Source: Paenibacillus sp. HWE-109
GTDB taxonomy: Bacteria > Bacillota > Bacilli > Paenibacillales > NBRC-103111
Assembly: GCF_022163125.1 (NCBI RefSeq)
Contig: NZ_CP091881.1
Location: 4,898,001-4,962,000 of the forward strand
DNA length: 64,000 nucleotides
Reading direction: 5' to 3'
Shown: positions 26,099-35,095 of the stretch, one piece after another
Layout: the number at the start of each line of letters is the position of its first letter
How positions within the stretch are numbered: position 1 is the stretch's first letter
The notes under the pieces: model-generated
What the model was told of the DNA's origin: nothing
Seen by the model: only the letters and a program-made list of their open reading frames with translations
Databases searched by the model: none
Program-made: the position numbers and the translations under genes

Positions 26099-26362
26099 TT
26101 ACTCCTGAACAATAACCTGATCATACCTTTGCTCGATGACACCTGGCACTTCGTATAGCAAGTAAGAACGACCGCTAACTTCTCCGCGAAACGAACTGGG
26201 AAAAGACATGTATTCCTTCTTTGAGAGGATTGGCAGAATGGCAATATCGACAGCCATCCCAAATCTATCCTTCAACTCCAAAGCGGTAAGAAAGCTTTTT
26301 TCGACGAGAATAATCCGATCATATTTGGTATCGTATAAGCAAAACTTCATAGGATATGACAC
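26099..26362 (-). CDS. Small hypothetical protein between kinase and regulator
   Basis: An 87-codon frame (GTG at 26362, or ATG at 26350) fills the gap between the sensor kinase stop and the response regulator. A GGGGGG purine tract lies just upstream, too close to the GTG and somewhat far from the ATG. The sequence is protein-like (KFCLYDTKYDRIILVEKS) with mixed charged and hydrophobic residues, no signal peptide and no membrane segment. I do not recognise a family. Its position suggests co-transcription with the two-component pair. It may be only an open frame. Confidence 0.45.
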   Translation of the reverse strand: MSYPMKFCLYDTKYDRIILVEKSFLTALELKDRFGMAVDIAILPILSKKEYMSFPSSFRGEVSGRSYLLYEVPGVIEQRYDQVIVQE

Positions 26363-26429
26363 GCCCCCCTTTATCCATTTCTCTACTCTTCTGGATAAAT
26401 TAACGTTATCACTGCCGGTAATCAGCGGG

Positions 26430-28250
26430 CTAAGCAGATTTTCCGTCAGTCAAGCTAATCGAAGATTGATCCGGATTATTGGGCAAGAGCGGCAATACGA
26501 CAATGACCTCTGTTCCAACACCCAGTTTACTGTTAATCTCGAGCCCATAGGGTTCTCCGTAATTTAAGCGGATCCGATCATTGACATTGGCAATACCAAT
26601 ACCGCATAGCGATTCCACTTTTTTCTCTTGCAGCAAAGCTTCCATCGTTTTCTGCTCCATCCCCTTGCCATTGTCAGTGATTGTAATTACGAGTTGACCG
26701 CTATGTTTTCTGCCTGTAATTTTGACGATCCCCATCGCTTCTTTGCCATAAAATCCGTGAATGATCGCATTTTCCAAAATAGGCTGCAGAAGCAGCTTGA
26801 GAATGTAAGTATCCGTCACACTTTCATCTAAGTCGTACTCAACCTTAAAGCGGTCGCCATAACGAACTTTCATAATGTGAATATATTTCTCCAGGCTCTG
26901 CATCTCATCAAACAATTGAATGTAAGAGCCGCCGCGATGGAAGGTAGAAGATAATAATTTAATCAGTGAATCCGTCATTTCAACCAGATTCGTGGCTTTG
27001 GACAGCATCGCCATTATTTTGATGGCATTGAGGGTATTCACCAAAAAGTGCGGATTAATTTGCGATTGAAGCGCATCTATCTCTGCGCGGTTTTTGAGCT
27101 TTTCCTGTTCTTGCCTTTCAACGATGAGCTCCTGGATGCGCACTGTCATATTTTGAAATGTTTTTCCTAACGAATATATTTCCAATGGCCCTGAGAGGTC
27201 CAAATTAACTTGAAAAGAACCGCTTTTCATTCTATTCATTTGATAGATTAATGATTTGATTGGGCCTACGATACTACGGACTAGAAAAAAGGATACAATC
27301 AAGAAGATGACCAAGCCAGCCGCAGATACATTCATGATAAATTTATAAATTTGTTTGACTTCGGAAGTCATCTGATCATATGGAGTAATATAAATAATTT
27401 TCCATTCCGTTCGCTCCATAGTCAGAAAGGTAACAAACATTTGCTCTTCATCAGCCATTGTTTTGAAGTAACCGCTTTTCTTATCTTGGGCTTGTTCGAT
27501 CGCTTGCTTTTCGATGTTTTGATTTTTATCTTTGCTCGTATCCAACATGATATTTCCGTTCCCATCAAGGATAATAAAGCTGCCGTTTTGGTTGGACGTG
27601 GATTCAGCCAGGTTCTCGAACACCTTGGCTTGTATCACAAAATAGATCATTTCAACATCGCTAAATGACCTTTCAAACGTAGGAGCGATGGCTGCCGATA
27701 AAATATATTTATCATTCGACTCAATTAATACATTCTCTTCGGAACCGAATAACTGTACTCGCCCTTGGTTTTGCAGCGTTTTGTGATAAAGCATCGTCGC
27801 CTTCAAATAATTTTCGTTGATCCGCGTATCGATGTTATGAAAATGCGTACCCTCAAAAAAGTAGGCGCCCCCGTCGCGATAGACGAACATCGCCGAAACA
27901 ACATCTGGCATATCGTGCAAGTAACTTTTCAATTGGTTTTCTAATTGGAAGGAATAGTTGAATTGATCTTTGGTTTCTGTGCTGCGATGAAAGGAAGTGG
28001 CAAGGGAAATAACATTATTATCCGAGGCAATTGCGGCAACCGTCCTGATATATCTACTTTTTTCCTGATCAATGGTATACGATACTTGTTCTAATGTCTG
28101 CATCGTACGCGAGGTAATATTCGTTAGCAAAATATCGGTATACTTTCGTAATGACAATAACGCAACCAACACAATAGGCATCACAATAACGAAAAAGAAC
28201 ATCACGTAAAGGATCGATGTGATTGGCCATCTCTTTTTAAACATATTCAC
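26430..28250 (-). CDS. Sensor histidine kinase, YesM-type
   Basis: The likely start is the GTG at 28250 with GGGGGGG 8 nt upstream; an ATG at 28244 (MFKKRWPI) is the alternative. One membrane helix near residues 10-32, a large extracellular sensing region, a second helix (LVIFLIVSFFLV) and a HAMP segment lead to the His_kinase domain with NPHFLVNTLN (phospho-acceptor His near residue 400) and a HATPase with ITDNGKGM. It probably senses an extracellular sugar, perhaps via the binding protein, and phosphorylates the regulator at 24417. It is the first gene of the regulator segment, after the GH42 terminator. Confidence 0.93.
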   Translation of the reverse strand: MNMFKKRWPITSILYVMFFFVIVMPIVLVALLSLRKYTDILLTNITSRTMQTLEQVSYTIDQEKSRYIRTVAAIASDNNVISLATSFHRSTETKDQFNYSFQLENQLKSYLHDMPDVVSAMFVYRDGGAYFFEGTHFHNIDTRINENYLKATMLYHKTLQNQGRVQLFGSEENVLIESNDKYILSAAIAPTFERSFSDVEMIYFVIQAKVFENLAESTSNQNGSFIILDGNGNIMLDTSKDKNQNIEKQAIEQAQDKKSGYFKTMADEEQMFVTFLTMERTEWKIIYITPYDQMTSEVKQIYKFIMNVSAAGLVIFLIVSFFLVRSIVGPIKSLIYQMNRMKSGSFQVNLDLSGPLEIYSLGKTFQNMTVRIQELIVERQEQEKLKNRAEIDALQSQINPHFLVNTLNAIKIMAMLSKATNLVEMTDSLIKLLSSTFHRGGSYIQLFDEMQSLEKYIHIMKVRYGDRFKVEYDLDESVTDTYILKLLLQPILENAIIHGFYGKEAMGIVKITGRKHSGQLVITITDNGKGMEQKTMEALLQEKKVESLCGIGIANVNDRIRLNYGEPYGLEINSKLGVGTEVIVVLPLLPNNPDQSSISLTDGKSA

Positions 28251-28480
28251 TGCTGGGTCCCCCCCGGTTATCAAGTAACAACTAGGCATGTTATTACATA
28301 TTCCCACATCTGACGGGATAACTGGGACACCCAGTGTGTCAAAGTTGTTACGCTTTCATGAACAATCTGCCCCTAATTTCAGCAGGATACGACATTAACT
28401 ACCGTCATCATAAGTTTAAATACTTACTGCGTCAACACCCTAATACTTCCAATTACCTCCTAAATATAGGAAGGAAAATC

Positions 28481-28506
28481 AAGGGAAGACAAGACTGCCT
28501 TCCCTT
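28481..28506 (-). terminator. Rho-independent terminator of the GH42 gene
   Basis: The arms AAGGGAAG and CTTCCCTT form a hairpin 7 bp after the GH42 stop. TTGATTTTCC follows on the transcript strand. It separates the permease/GH42 operon from the sensor kinase gene. Confidence 0.65.
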
Positions 28507-28512
28507 AGGAAA

Positions 28513-30534
28513 TCAAATGATCACTTCTTCCAAAATAGCTACCCCGTGCGGCTCTAACACCAGCGCACGCTCGTAGACTCGGTGAGATAATAAGTCCTTA
28601 TAATTTCCTTCATTTAATAGAATCACCGATTCGTAAGCATTGTGATTCAAGACAAACGTATACGTTCGGCCTTCTTTCTGTCTGCTCTTCATCTCAACTC
28701 CATAAGGTGCTTGATGAGCCGGCTGCAAATTCAACCGCTCGCACAGCGTTTGGCTGAACTCCGCCAAAAACTTAGGATCCGGGTCTGTTGCTACATAAAA
28801 GGCTTCTCCCAGCCCGAATTTATTGAGAGTGACTGCCGGCATGCCTGCGTAGAAATCAAGTCCATAATAGGCAAGAGCCTCTGCTCCTTCAAGGTGAAGC
28901 AAGTCACATAAGAGTCCGCATTCGTATTCTCCTCGAAGCTTTCCGAACGATGACGACATGAGAATGGTATTGGTCATTTCTGGCTGAAGCGCATCGATCT
29001 CCTCCACCCAAATCCCCAGCAGATCACGCAATTCACCCGGATATCCGCCGAGTGTGACAAGATCGTTCTCATTCACAATCCCACTGAAGAATGATGTGAC
29101 GAACGTTCCTCCCATGATCACAAATGACCTCAGTCGTTCGCTCACGCCAGGTTTCATCATATACATGACTGGGGCAATCACTAACTCATACTTGGAAAAG
29201 TCACTAAGCGGACTAATGACATCTATACTGACGTTTAAATCATAGAATGCCTTGTAGTATTTCTGCGCTTGCTTGAGATAATCAAGATCAACGTTCGGAC
29301 CGCTGGTCATTTCTACCGCATTCCATGTATCAATATCAAACAGCAGCGCTACTTTGGACTCTGTTACAGAATCCAGCAGCGTATCTCCCAATGCGAGCAG
29401 CTCTTGTCCCAATTGTGTACACTCTTTAAATACCCTTGTATGCTCATGACCCGCATGAGCAATCAAAGCGCCGTGATACTTTTCGCATGCGCCGACAGAA
29501 CGGCGCAATTGGAAAAACATCACCGTATCCGCTCCACGCGCTATCGCCTGATAACTCCAAAGGCGCATAACCCCAGGCCTTTTGAGACTATTGTAGGGCT
29601 GCCAGTTTTGCTGGCTTGGCGTCTGCTCCATCAGCATGAAAGGCTGTCCATCCTTCAGCCCTCTCATGTAATCATGTCTCATCGCTACGTTGCTCATCGG
29701 CTCATTCATTTGAGGATAACTGTCCCAGGAGACAACATCCATACGATCTGCCCATTTCTTTAAATCCAGACCGTTAAAGAGTCCCCATATATTCGATGTA
29801 ATCTTGATATCCGGCGTGATCGCTTTAATCGTGTCATATTCGCCTTGATAGCATGCTAAGATCGCATCGGACATAAATCTCTTATAATCCAGTGCGATAC
29901 CTTGGAAGCATTTATTATTGCCGTTCAGATTCGTAGGCAGGACGATTTCATCCCATTCATAGACCGTATGAGACCAGAAACTCATATTCCACACACGATT
30001 TACGACTTCTAAGGAACCGTATTTATTTTGCAGCCAAGTCCGGAAAGCTGAGGCGCAAGTGTCGCAATAGCAATGCGGACCATATTCGTTGCCGATGTGC
30101 CAAACAAGCAAAGAAGGGTGATTCCCGTACCGTTCTGCCAATTTGCTCGCCAAGCGCTGAGAGAACTTCCGGTAAACGCTGCTGTTTGGGCAGAAATTAA
30201 CGCGAGAACCATGCGTTCGCTTTCTCCCGTCAATATCGACGGGAAGCACTTCAGGGTACAGCCGCGACATCCAGGCAGGCTGTGCTGCAGTTGACGTAGC
30301 TAGGCACAGAAATATGCCTTCCTTGGAAACGGTGTCTATGATTTTATCCAGCCACTCGAAATCGTAAACATCCTCCGAAGGCTGCAGCTTCGCCCAACTG
30401 AACACAGGCAGCGTCACGATATTAATGCCCGCCAGCTTAAACAATCTCATATCTTCCTGCCACACTTCTTCTGGCCATTGGTCAGGATTATAATCGCCGC
30501 CATAATAAATGTATGGCAGTTTGTCATTAATCAT
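28513..30534 (-). CDS. GH42 beta-galactosidase, cytosolic
   Basis: The start is the ATG at 30534 (MINDKLPYIYYGGDYNPDQW) with GGGGG 8 nt upstream; the longer frame to 30549 uses a TTG. There is no signal peptide. The GH42 barrel shows YNPDQWPEE at the N-terminus, the acid/base Glu in WHIGNEYG, a Cys-rich zinc-site-like CYCDTC stretch, and the nucleophile Glu in FMLMEQTP. A trimerisation domain and small C-terminal domain follow, for a normal family length of 673 residues. It should hydrolyse imported beta-galacto-oligosaccharides in the cytosol, fitting the galactanase products predicted from the GH30/GH43 protein. It lies 34 bp downstream of the second permease. Confidence 0.95.
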   Translation of the reverse strand: MINDKLPYIYYGGDYNPDQWPEEVWQEDMRLFKLAGINIVTLPVFSWAKLQPSEDVYDFEWLDKIIDTVSKEGIFLCLATSTAAQPAWMSRLYPEVLPVDIDGRKRTHGSRVNFCPNSSVYRKFSQRLASKLAERYGNHPSLLVWHIGNEYGPHCYCDTCASAFRTWLQNKYGSLEVVNRVWNMSFWSHTVYEWDEIVLPTNLNGNNKCFQGIALDYKRFMSDAILACYQGEYDTIKAITPDIKITSNIWGLFNGLDLKKWADRMDVVSWDSYPQMNEPMSNVAMRHDYMRGLKDGQPFMLMEQTPSQQNWQPYNSLKRPGVMRLWSYQAIARGADTVMFFQLRRSVGACEKYHGALIAHAGHEHTRVFKECTQLGQELLALGDTLLDSVTESKVALLFDIDTWNAVEMTSGPNVDLDYLKQAQKYYKAFYDLNVSIDVISPLSDFSKYELVIAPVMYMMKPGVSERLRSFVIMGGTFVTSFFSGIVNENDLVTLGGYPGELRDLLGIWVEEIDALQPEMTNTILMSSSFGKLRGEYECGLLCDLLHLEGAEALAYYGLDFYAGMPAVTLNKFGLGEAFYVATDPDPKFLAEFSQTLCERLNLQPAHQAPYGVEMKSRQKEGRTYTFVLNHNAYESVILLNEGNYKDLLSHRVYERALVLEPHGVAILEEVII

Positions 30535-30568
30535 TGCATATACCCCCAATTTGTATAATCGAACAGAT

Positions 30569-31450
30569 CTACTCTTTCATCGCGCCATCCATAAGTCCGG
30601 CAAAAATAAACTTACGCAAAACCAAGTAAATCACAAGGGTTGGAATCATGACCAAAATAATTGCGGCTGACAGCTCATTCCAGTAGGTTCCCCGTTCGCC
30701 TACAAACGTCATTAATGCGGTTGATAACGTGCTTAGCTTCTTAGATGGCATATACAGATAGGGAATGTACATGTCATTCATAATATCAACGGCTTTAATA
30801 ATCGCCAGCGTTGCTGTTGCCGGAAGCAAGAGCGGGAAAAGAATGGAGCGGAAAATCCGGAAATAGGAGGCGCCATCCAGAAGTGCGCTTTCATCCAATT
30901 GCTTGGATATTTTCTCAATGAATTGCAAGTAAATGAAAATTTGCATCAAATCCGTACCCGCGTAAATAATAAGCGGAGCAAAAATCGTGTTATATAATCC
31001 TAGTGACTTAATAGTCTGAAAACGGGCTACTTCTGTTGTATAGGCAGGTACGATAGATGCAACAATAAATAACAGAAAGATCGTTTTCTTGAAGCGGAAA
31101 TTAAATCGATTCAACACGAATGCCGTCATTGCTCCGAGGATGGCATTAATGACCACACTTGATACCGTAACGCTAAGGGAGTTAATCAATCCGACCAGCA
31201 TGTTCGCTTTCTCGAATGCAACAGCGAAATTGTGAAACGACCAGCTCTTCGGAAACGAAAACGGCGATGTTGCAGCGAGCTCCGGCGATGTTTTGAAAGC
31301 AGCGAAAACAACGACAAGCAGCGGCACGAAAATAATTAATGTAATGAGGGCAAGAACGACATAATAAAGCGTTTTACCGAGGAGGGAAAACATTTTAGCC
31401 TTTTCCAATTTGTTTGGCTTGATGGCAATCTCTGTTTGGGACATGCTCAT
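30569..31450 (-). CDS. Carbohydrate ABC transporter permease, MalG-type
   Basis: The 293-residue membrane protein starts at the ATG at 31450, overlapping the stop of the other permease (ATGA-type coupling), with GAAGGGAG upstream. It has six predicted helices, and the cytoplasmic EAA loop for the ATPase reads ESALLDGASYFRIF. The C-terminus GLMDGAMKE is typical of MalG-like CUT1 permeases. It forms the channel with the 31447-32331 protein and takes substrate from the lipoprotein at 22991. No ATPase gene is nearby, so a shared MsmX-type ATPase is probably used. Confidence 0.94.
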   Translation of the reverse strand: MSMSQTEIAIKPNKLEKAKMFSLLGKTLYYVVLALITLIIFVPLLVVVFAAFKTSPELAATSPFSFPKSWSFHNFAVAFEKANMLVGLINSLSVTVSSVVINAILGAMTAFVLNRFNFRFKKTIFLLFIVASIVPAYTTEVARFQTIKSLGLYNTIFAPLIIYAGTDLMQIFIYLQFIEKISKQLDESALLDGASYFRIFRSILFPLLLPATATLAIIKAVDIMNDMYIPYLYMPSKKLSTLSTALMTFVGERGTYWNELSAAIILVMIPTLVIYLVLRKFIFAGLMDGAMKE

Positions 31451-32331
31451 GATGATTTTTCTCCCTTCTCACGGATCAATAAGTTTTGAATGAAACTGAA
31501 TACAATGATCATAACCATCAAAATAATCGCCATTGCCGACGCTAACCCATAACTATTGAACTTAAATGCTGTATTGATGGTAAAAATGGTGAACGTACTG
31601 CTGGAAGTTCCCGGACCGCCTTGTGTAACCAGGAAAGGAATATCGAATACTTGAAGTGCTCCCCGAATATTCAGGAACAAAATAATTTCAATGACACGTC
31701 GAATACCAGGCAAAACAATAAAACGAATCTGCTGTATTTTATTTGCTCCATCAATGGTAGCGGCTTCATACAGATCGTTCGGAATAGATTGGACACCCGC
31801 GAGAAATAAGATGATATGAAAACCAGCAAACCGCCATAGCGAGATAGCAACAAGTGAATAGTTGACAATTTTCACATCACTCAACCAGTTATGAATCCAT
31901 CCTTCGAGACCGACAGCTGTTAACAGCTCGTTGATCGGACCATTCACCGGGTTGTACAAATAGCTGAAAATGTAAGCGACAGCGACGCCATTAATAATGT
32001 AGGGCAATAAAATGATAGAGCGAAAAAATTCACTGGCTCTCATTTTGGCATTTAGCATAACCGCTAATAAAATCTCAAACGGAATCAACAGCGCATGGAT
32101 GATAAAATAAAGCCAGTTGTTCGAAAGCGATTGCCAAACCTGCGACATTTTGAGCGCTTTCAAATAATTTTCAAATCCTACAAAATGAAATCCCCTGCTG
32201 ATCCCATTCCAGTCAGTCATACTGTATTCAAACAGCTTCACTGTTGGGTAAATCAGAAATAACAGCAATAATCCAACCGGCAACGCCAGAAAAGAAATTA
32301 CAAGCACTCTCTTTTGCATCATGTTACTCAC
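31447..32331 (-). CDS. Carbohydrate ABC transporter permease, MalF/UgpA-type
   Basis: The 294-residue protein starts at a GTG at 32331 with GAGGGG 6 nt upstream. Six membrane helices and the EAA loop (YEAATIDGANKIQQI) are typical of the first CUT1 permease. It is the first gene of the permease-permease-GH42 operon. Candidate operator and cre sequences lie about 90-140 bp upstream. Confidence 0.94.
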   Translation of the reverse strand: MSNMMQKRVLVISFLALPVGLLLLFLIYPTVKLFEYSMTDWNGISRGFHFVGFENYLKALKMSQVWQSLSNNWLYFIIHALLIPFEILLAVMLNAKMRASEFFRSIILLPYIINGVAVAYIFSYLYNPVNGPINELLTAVGLEGWIHNWLSDVKIVNYSLVAISLWRFAGFHIILFLAGVQSIPNDLYEAATIDGANKIQQIRFIVLPGIRRVIEIILFLNIRGALQVFDIPFLVTQGGPGTSSSTFTIFTINTAFKFNSYGLASAMAIILMVMIIVFSFIQNLLIREKGEKSS

Positions 32332-32420
32332 GTGCTACCCCTCATTCCTTGATCCTATGATGATGTAATGACTAAGTTTTTCCCTTAGATCATCCTTTGT
32401 AAGCCTAATTCTAGAGAGAT

Positions 32421-32470
32421 TGGACACGCTTTCACATGATAATTTTTGTGCTTTCAATTGATAAATTTTG
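32421..32470 (-). promoter_or_regulatory. Candidate response-regulator operator and cre site upstream of the permease operon
   Basis: Read on the minus strand, CAAAATTTATCAA is followed 24 nt later by GAAAGCGT, with TATCA half-sites 22 bp apart, matching the element at 24366-24413. The portion 32421-32434 (TGGACACGCTTTCA) also matches the cre consensus at 12 of 14 positions. It suggests joint activation by the YesN-like regulator and catabolite control. Confidence 0.5.
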
Positions 32471-32492
32471 TTGGCAAAATAAAAGAAACCCG

Positions 32493-32516
32493 GACGAATC
32501 TTTATATGGATTCGTC
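32493..32516 (-). terminator. Rho-independent terminator after the HAD phosphatase gene
   Basis: A perfect 8-bp stem GACGAATC/GATTCGTC with an 8-nt loop lies 25 bp past the HAD stop. CCGGGTTTCTTTTATTTT follows on the transcript. It closes the region 2 operon. Confidence 0.75.
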
Positions 32517-32540
32517 AAGGTAGGGAGATTTCATCCTCTT

Positions 32541-33212
32541 TTACGCCGGATCGGACAGCCCGCTTTGGAACATGAACTGATCGAGATCGAATTCCAACAG
32601 GGAATTCAGTCTTCTCTCATACTGCGGGAATTCCAGTTCTTTGGTGACCTCATTGGGTACAATGATGCACCGGATGCCTGCCGCATTGGCAGCCTTCAAG
32701 CCATTGGGTGAATCTTCGAAAGCAATCGTTTCAAATGCGCTTACGCCTAATTTGCGCATCGCCAGTCTATACAACTCAGGATCCGGCTTCACTCTCTGCA
32801 CATCGTCTGATGTAACCACCTCATCGAAGAGCGACATCAGCCCAAACGCTTTCAAATAACGGCCCACCCAATCGTGTGCCGAGCTCGAAGCAACGGCAAG
32901 TTTGATACCGCGCTCATTCGCTTTATGCAATATCTTCAAAACTCCTGGTCGCAGCTGGGCATTCTCCATTCGCTGCTCATATCTCATTTCCAAATGTGAC
33001 TGTATCTGTACAAGATCAATCGGCTCATTTGCATGCTCTTTCAAATAGGCGTAGGGATTAAAGGCTTCTAAAGAAGAACCGACATGGCGCGCCCATAGCT
33101 CCATCGGCAACTCCAAGCCATACAGGGCGTACACCTCTTTGAAGACCTGATACCACGGCGTTTCTGTATCTAGCAGCAAGCCATCAAAATCAAATATAGC
33201 GGCTTTCAACAT
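32541..33212 (-). CDS. HAD-superfamily phosphatase (beta-phosphoglucomutase-like subgroup)
   Basis: The start is the ATG at 33212 (MLKAAIFDFDGLLLDTE) with GGGGGG 5 nt upstream, rather than the GTG at 33236. The DFDGLLLDTE motif carries the nucleophile Asp and the acid/base Asp. VASSS is motif II, and FEDSPNG is motif IV with its Asp after the Glu. At 223 residues it fits phosphosugar phosphatases or mutases. It is the last gene of the six-gene operon, so a dephosphorylation step on an amino-sugar phosphate is a natural guess; the substrate is not visible from sequence. Confidence 0.92.
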   Translation of the reverse strand: MLKAAIFDFDGLLLDTETPWYQVFKEVYALYGLELPMELWARHVGSSLEAFNPYAYLKEHANEPIDLVQIQSHLEMRYEQRMENAQLRPGVLKILHKANERGIKLAVASSSAHDWVGRYLKAFGLMSLFDEVVTSDDVQRVKPDPELYRLAMRKLGVSAFETIAFEDSPNGLKAANAAGIRCIIVPNEVTKELEFPQYERRLNSLLEFDLDQFMFQSGLSDPA

Positions 33213-33236
33213 TTCATCCCCCCGTTCAGACTTCAC

Positions 33237-33833
33237 TTAAAATCGGCTTTCGTTATGCGCTTCTTGGAACGCCAAATAGTCGAATTCCACCAAGCAGCCT
33301 GCCCCTTGCGGCGACTGCGCCACAACTCCCGCCAGGCATGCCTTGGAGTTCTGCATGCCAAAGTATCGAATGAGCGTCCAATTGACGCCATCGTGTGAAT
33401 ACGAAAAAGTTACGCATTCGTTTTGTTTGATAATGCGCAGGAAAGGATTCTCCACAGCTACACGCTCCGAATTGCAATCATCGGATACGCCATCCCTCGT
33501 AACGACAGACACGATAATCGCATGTTGTCCATTGAACTCAAAGCACAATTTGGCCCAGTTTCGTTCGTCCACCATGACCATTAAACAACCGGAATCATAG
33601 ATATGCCGCATATCGACACGAAGCCTTGTTGTCAATTCAAAAGAATCTCCAGCTGGCCAGTACAAGAACGGTGCTGAGTCGGCAAAGTGCCTGCCCGCCG
33701 GATCTTGAAAAAAATCTGATTTAGGCGGCGCTTCAATCGCAAGTCCGCCATCTTCGGTATACATATAACGCTCTGGAAGATTAAACCATTCAAGTTGCTT
33801 TCTTGTTTCTTCTGCAAATAAATTTGAAATCAT
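33237..33833 (-). CDS. DUF1349 family protein (concanavalin A-like fold)
   Basis: The 198-residue protein starts at the ATG at 33833, overlapping the MFS stop by 4 bp. It shows the DUF1349 pattern: a FFQDPAG-like segment, KLCFEFNG in the core strand, and SYSHDGVNWTLIRYF with the characteristic SxDGxxW stretch. There is no signal peptide, so it acts in the cytosol. The family has a jelly-roll lectin-like fold and poorly known function. Its tight coupling with the transporter and HAD phosphatase suggests it handles a sugar or sugar derivative. Confidence 0.85.
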   Translation of the reverse strand: MISNLFAEETRKQLEWFNLPERYMYTEDGGLAIEAPPKSDFFQDPAGRHFADSAPFLYWPAGDSFELTTRLRVDMRHIYDSGCLMVMVDERNWAKLCFEFNGQHAIIVSVVTRDGVSDDCNSERVAVENPFLRIIKQNECVTFSYSHDGVNWTLIRYFGMQNSKACLAGVVAQSPQGAGCLVEFDYLAFQEAHNESRF

Positions 33834-35086
33834 TGCTCTTCTCCCATCGTTAGTGATTGTTGGGCCCGCTTGCCTGTTCCTTTACCTATAGGGTAAGCCA
33901 AGGCGAATAAACTAGCATAGCCGATAAAAATAATAATAAACAGCAAGGAAGGCTTGAAGTTATAAACGAGCCCGGAAATATACCCCCATGGAATCGCTGC
34001 AATCGACATGACGACTTGGATAGATGAATACAAATCCGCTTTGTCATACTGCCCAAGCTTGTTCATCAGAAGGGAATCCCTGAAAGTTAAGAGCAAAAAA
34101 GTGCCTGCCGCGAGAACGGTTGTCACAATAATGAGCATGAGCACGCTGCCTGCAGGAATAAATAAAAACAGCAACGATCCTGATGCACAAAAAGCTAACG
34201 ACAGCTTCACATACGAGGCTTCATTTCGTTCTTTCACTCGAGGCATGGCTGTACTGTAGACAAGTATCGTCGTTACAGCTGTAATGAAAGGAATCCACGA
34301 GATCATCCTGTCACCAAAGCCAAGCTGCTCTTTCAAATAAATAACCTGAAAAAAGTTCAACTGCAAGATGATATTTGAAATAATCGTGATTAAAATAATC
34401 GGCAGCATCTGGCGATTGCGCAGCGATTGACCGAATAAACGAAAACTTTGCATAACCCCACGGATAATATGGGTATCGCTATGCGCCTGAATCATCACTT
34501 CTCCTGCCTCAGTCTCTTTGGTCAAGTAATTCCGTACCACGAACAGCACAGTCATACTGATACCACCAATGAAATAAACGACACTTATCGTCGGCATAAT
34601 GCCATATTTGTGAATAACCCCTCCTGCGAGAGGGGCCAACACGCCTGCCGAAATAATAATCATATTCATAATGGCAAAGACAAGAGAACGCTGCTTCTCA
34701 TCCACATCCTCTATAATCAATAGATTGAACGCGACGGTGACGAATTTGGAACTCGCATTCAGTAAATAGGCAATGAGAAACAGCCAGAAATTGTTTGAAA
34801 ATGCCCAAATAAACATCGGGATACTCCAAGATATGAGGTCGAACAGAAGGGTCGTCCGTTTCCTGCCCCATTTATTCGTCACAGCTCCCGCAAACATCTG
34901 AAACATGAAGGAGAAGTACAAATTTACTGAGTTCAGAATACCGATTTGAATGTCGCTTAAGCCTGCCCCCTTCATATATAAGGGGGCATAAAACAAAACA
35001 ATCGTGCCAGGAATCGCCCACAACGGCTCCAGCCAGATGGAATACCGGGGATTGTCGGGGAGCTGGCGAAACTTTGCAAAGTTCAT
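33830..35086 (-). CDS. Major facilitator superfamily transporter
   Basis: The 418-residue protein starts at the ATG at 35086 with AGGGTG 5 nt upstream. Twelve hydrophobic segments can be traced, and NKWGRKRTT is the conserved loop 2-3 motif of the family. Some distant family members export small metabolites. It lies 9 bp after the dehydrogenase gene and overlaps the DUF1349 gene by 4 bp. Within this biosynthesis-like operon, export of a product is more likely than sugar uptake, but direction cannot be read from sequence. Confidence 0.92.
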   Translation of the reverse strand: MNFAKFRQLPDNPRYSIWLEPLWAIPGTIVLFYAPLYMKGAGLSDIQIGILNSVNLYFSFMFQMFAGAVTNKWGRKRTTLLFDLISWSIPMFIWAFSNNFWLFLIAYLLNASSKFVTVAFNLLIIEDVDEKQRSLVFAIMNMIIISAGVLAPLAGGVIHKYGIMPTISVVYFIGGISMTVLFVVRNYLTKETEAGEVMIQAHSDTHIIRGVMQSFRLFGQSLRNRQMLPIILITIISNIILQLNFFQVIYLKEQLGFGDRMISWIPFITAVTTILVYSTAMPRVKERNEASYVKLSLAFCASGSLLFLFIPAGSVLMLIIVTTVLAAGTFLLLTFRDSLLMNKLGQYDKADLYSSIQVVMSIAAIPWGYISGLVYNFKPSLLFIIIFIGYASLFALAYPIGKGTGKRAQQSLTMGEEQ

Positions 35087-35095
35087 ACGTTCACC

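Noticed and set aside
28345..28358. Possible cre site upstream of the first sensor kinase
   Set aside because: It matches the consensus at only about 11 of 14 positions and its central T is wrong, so it is not separable from chance.
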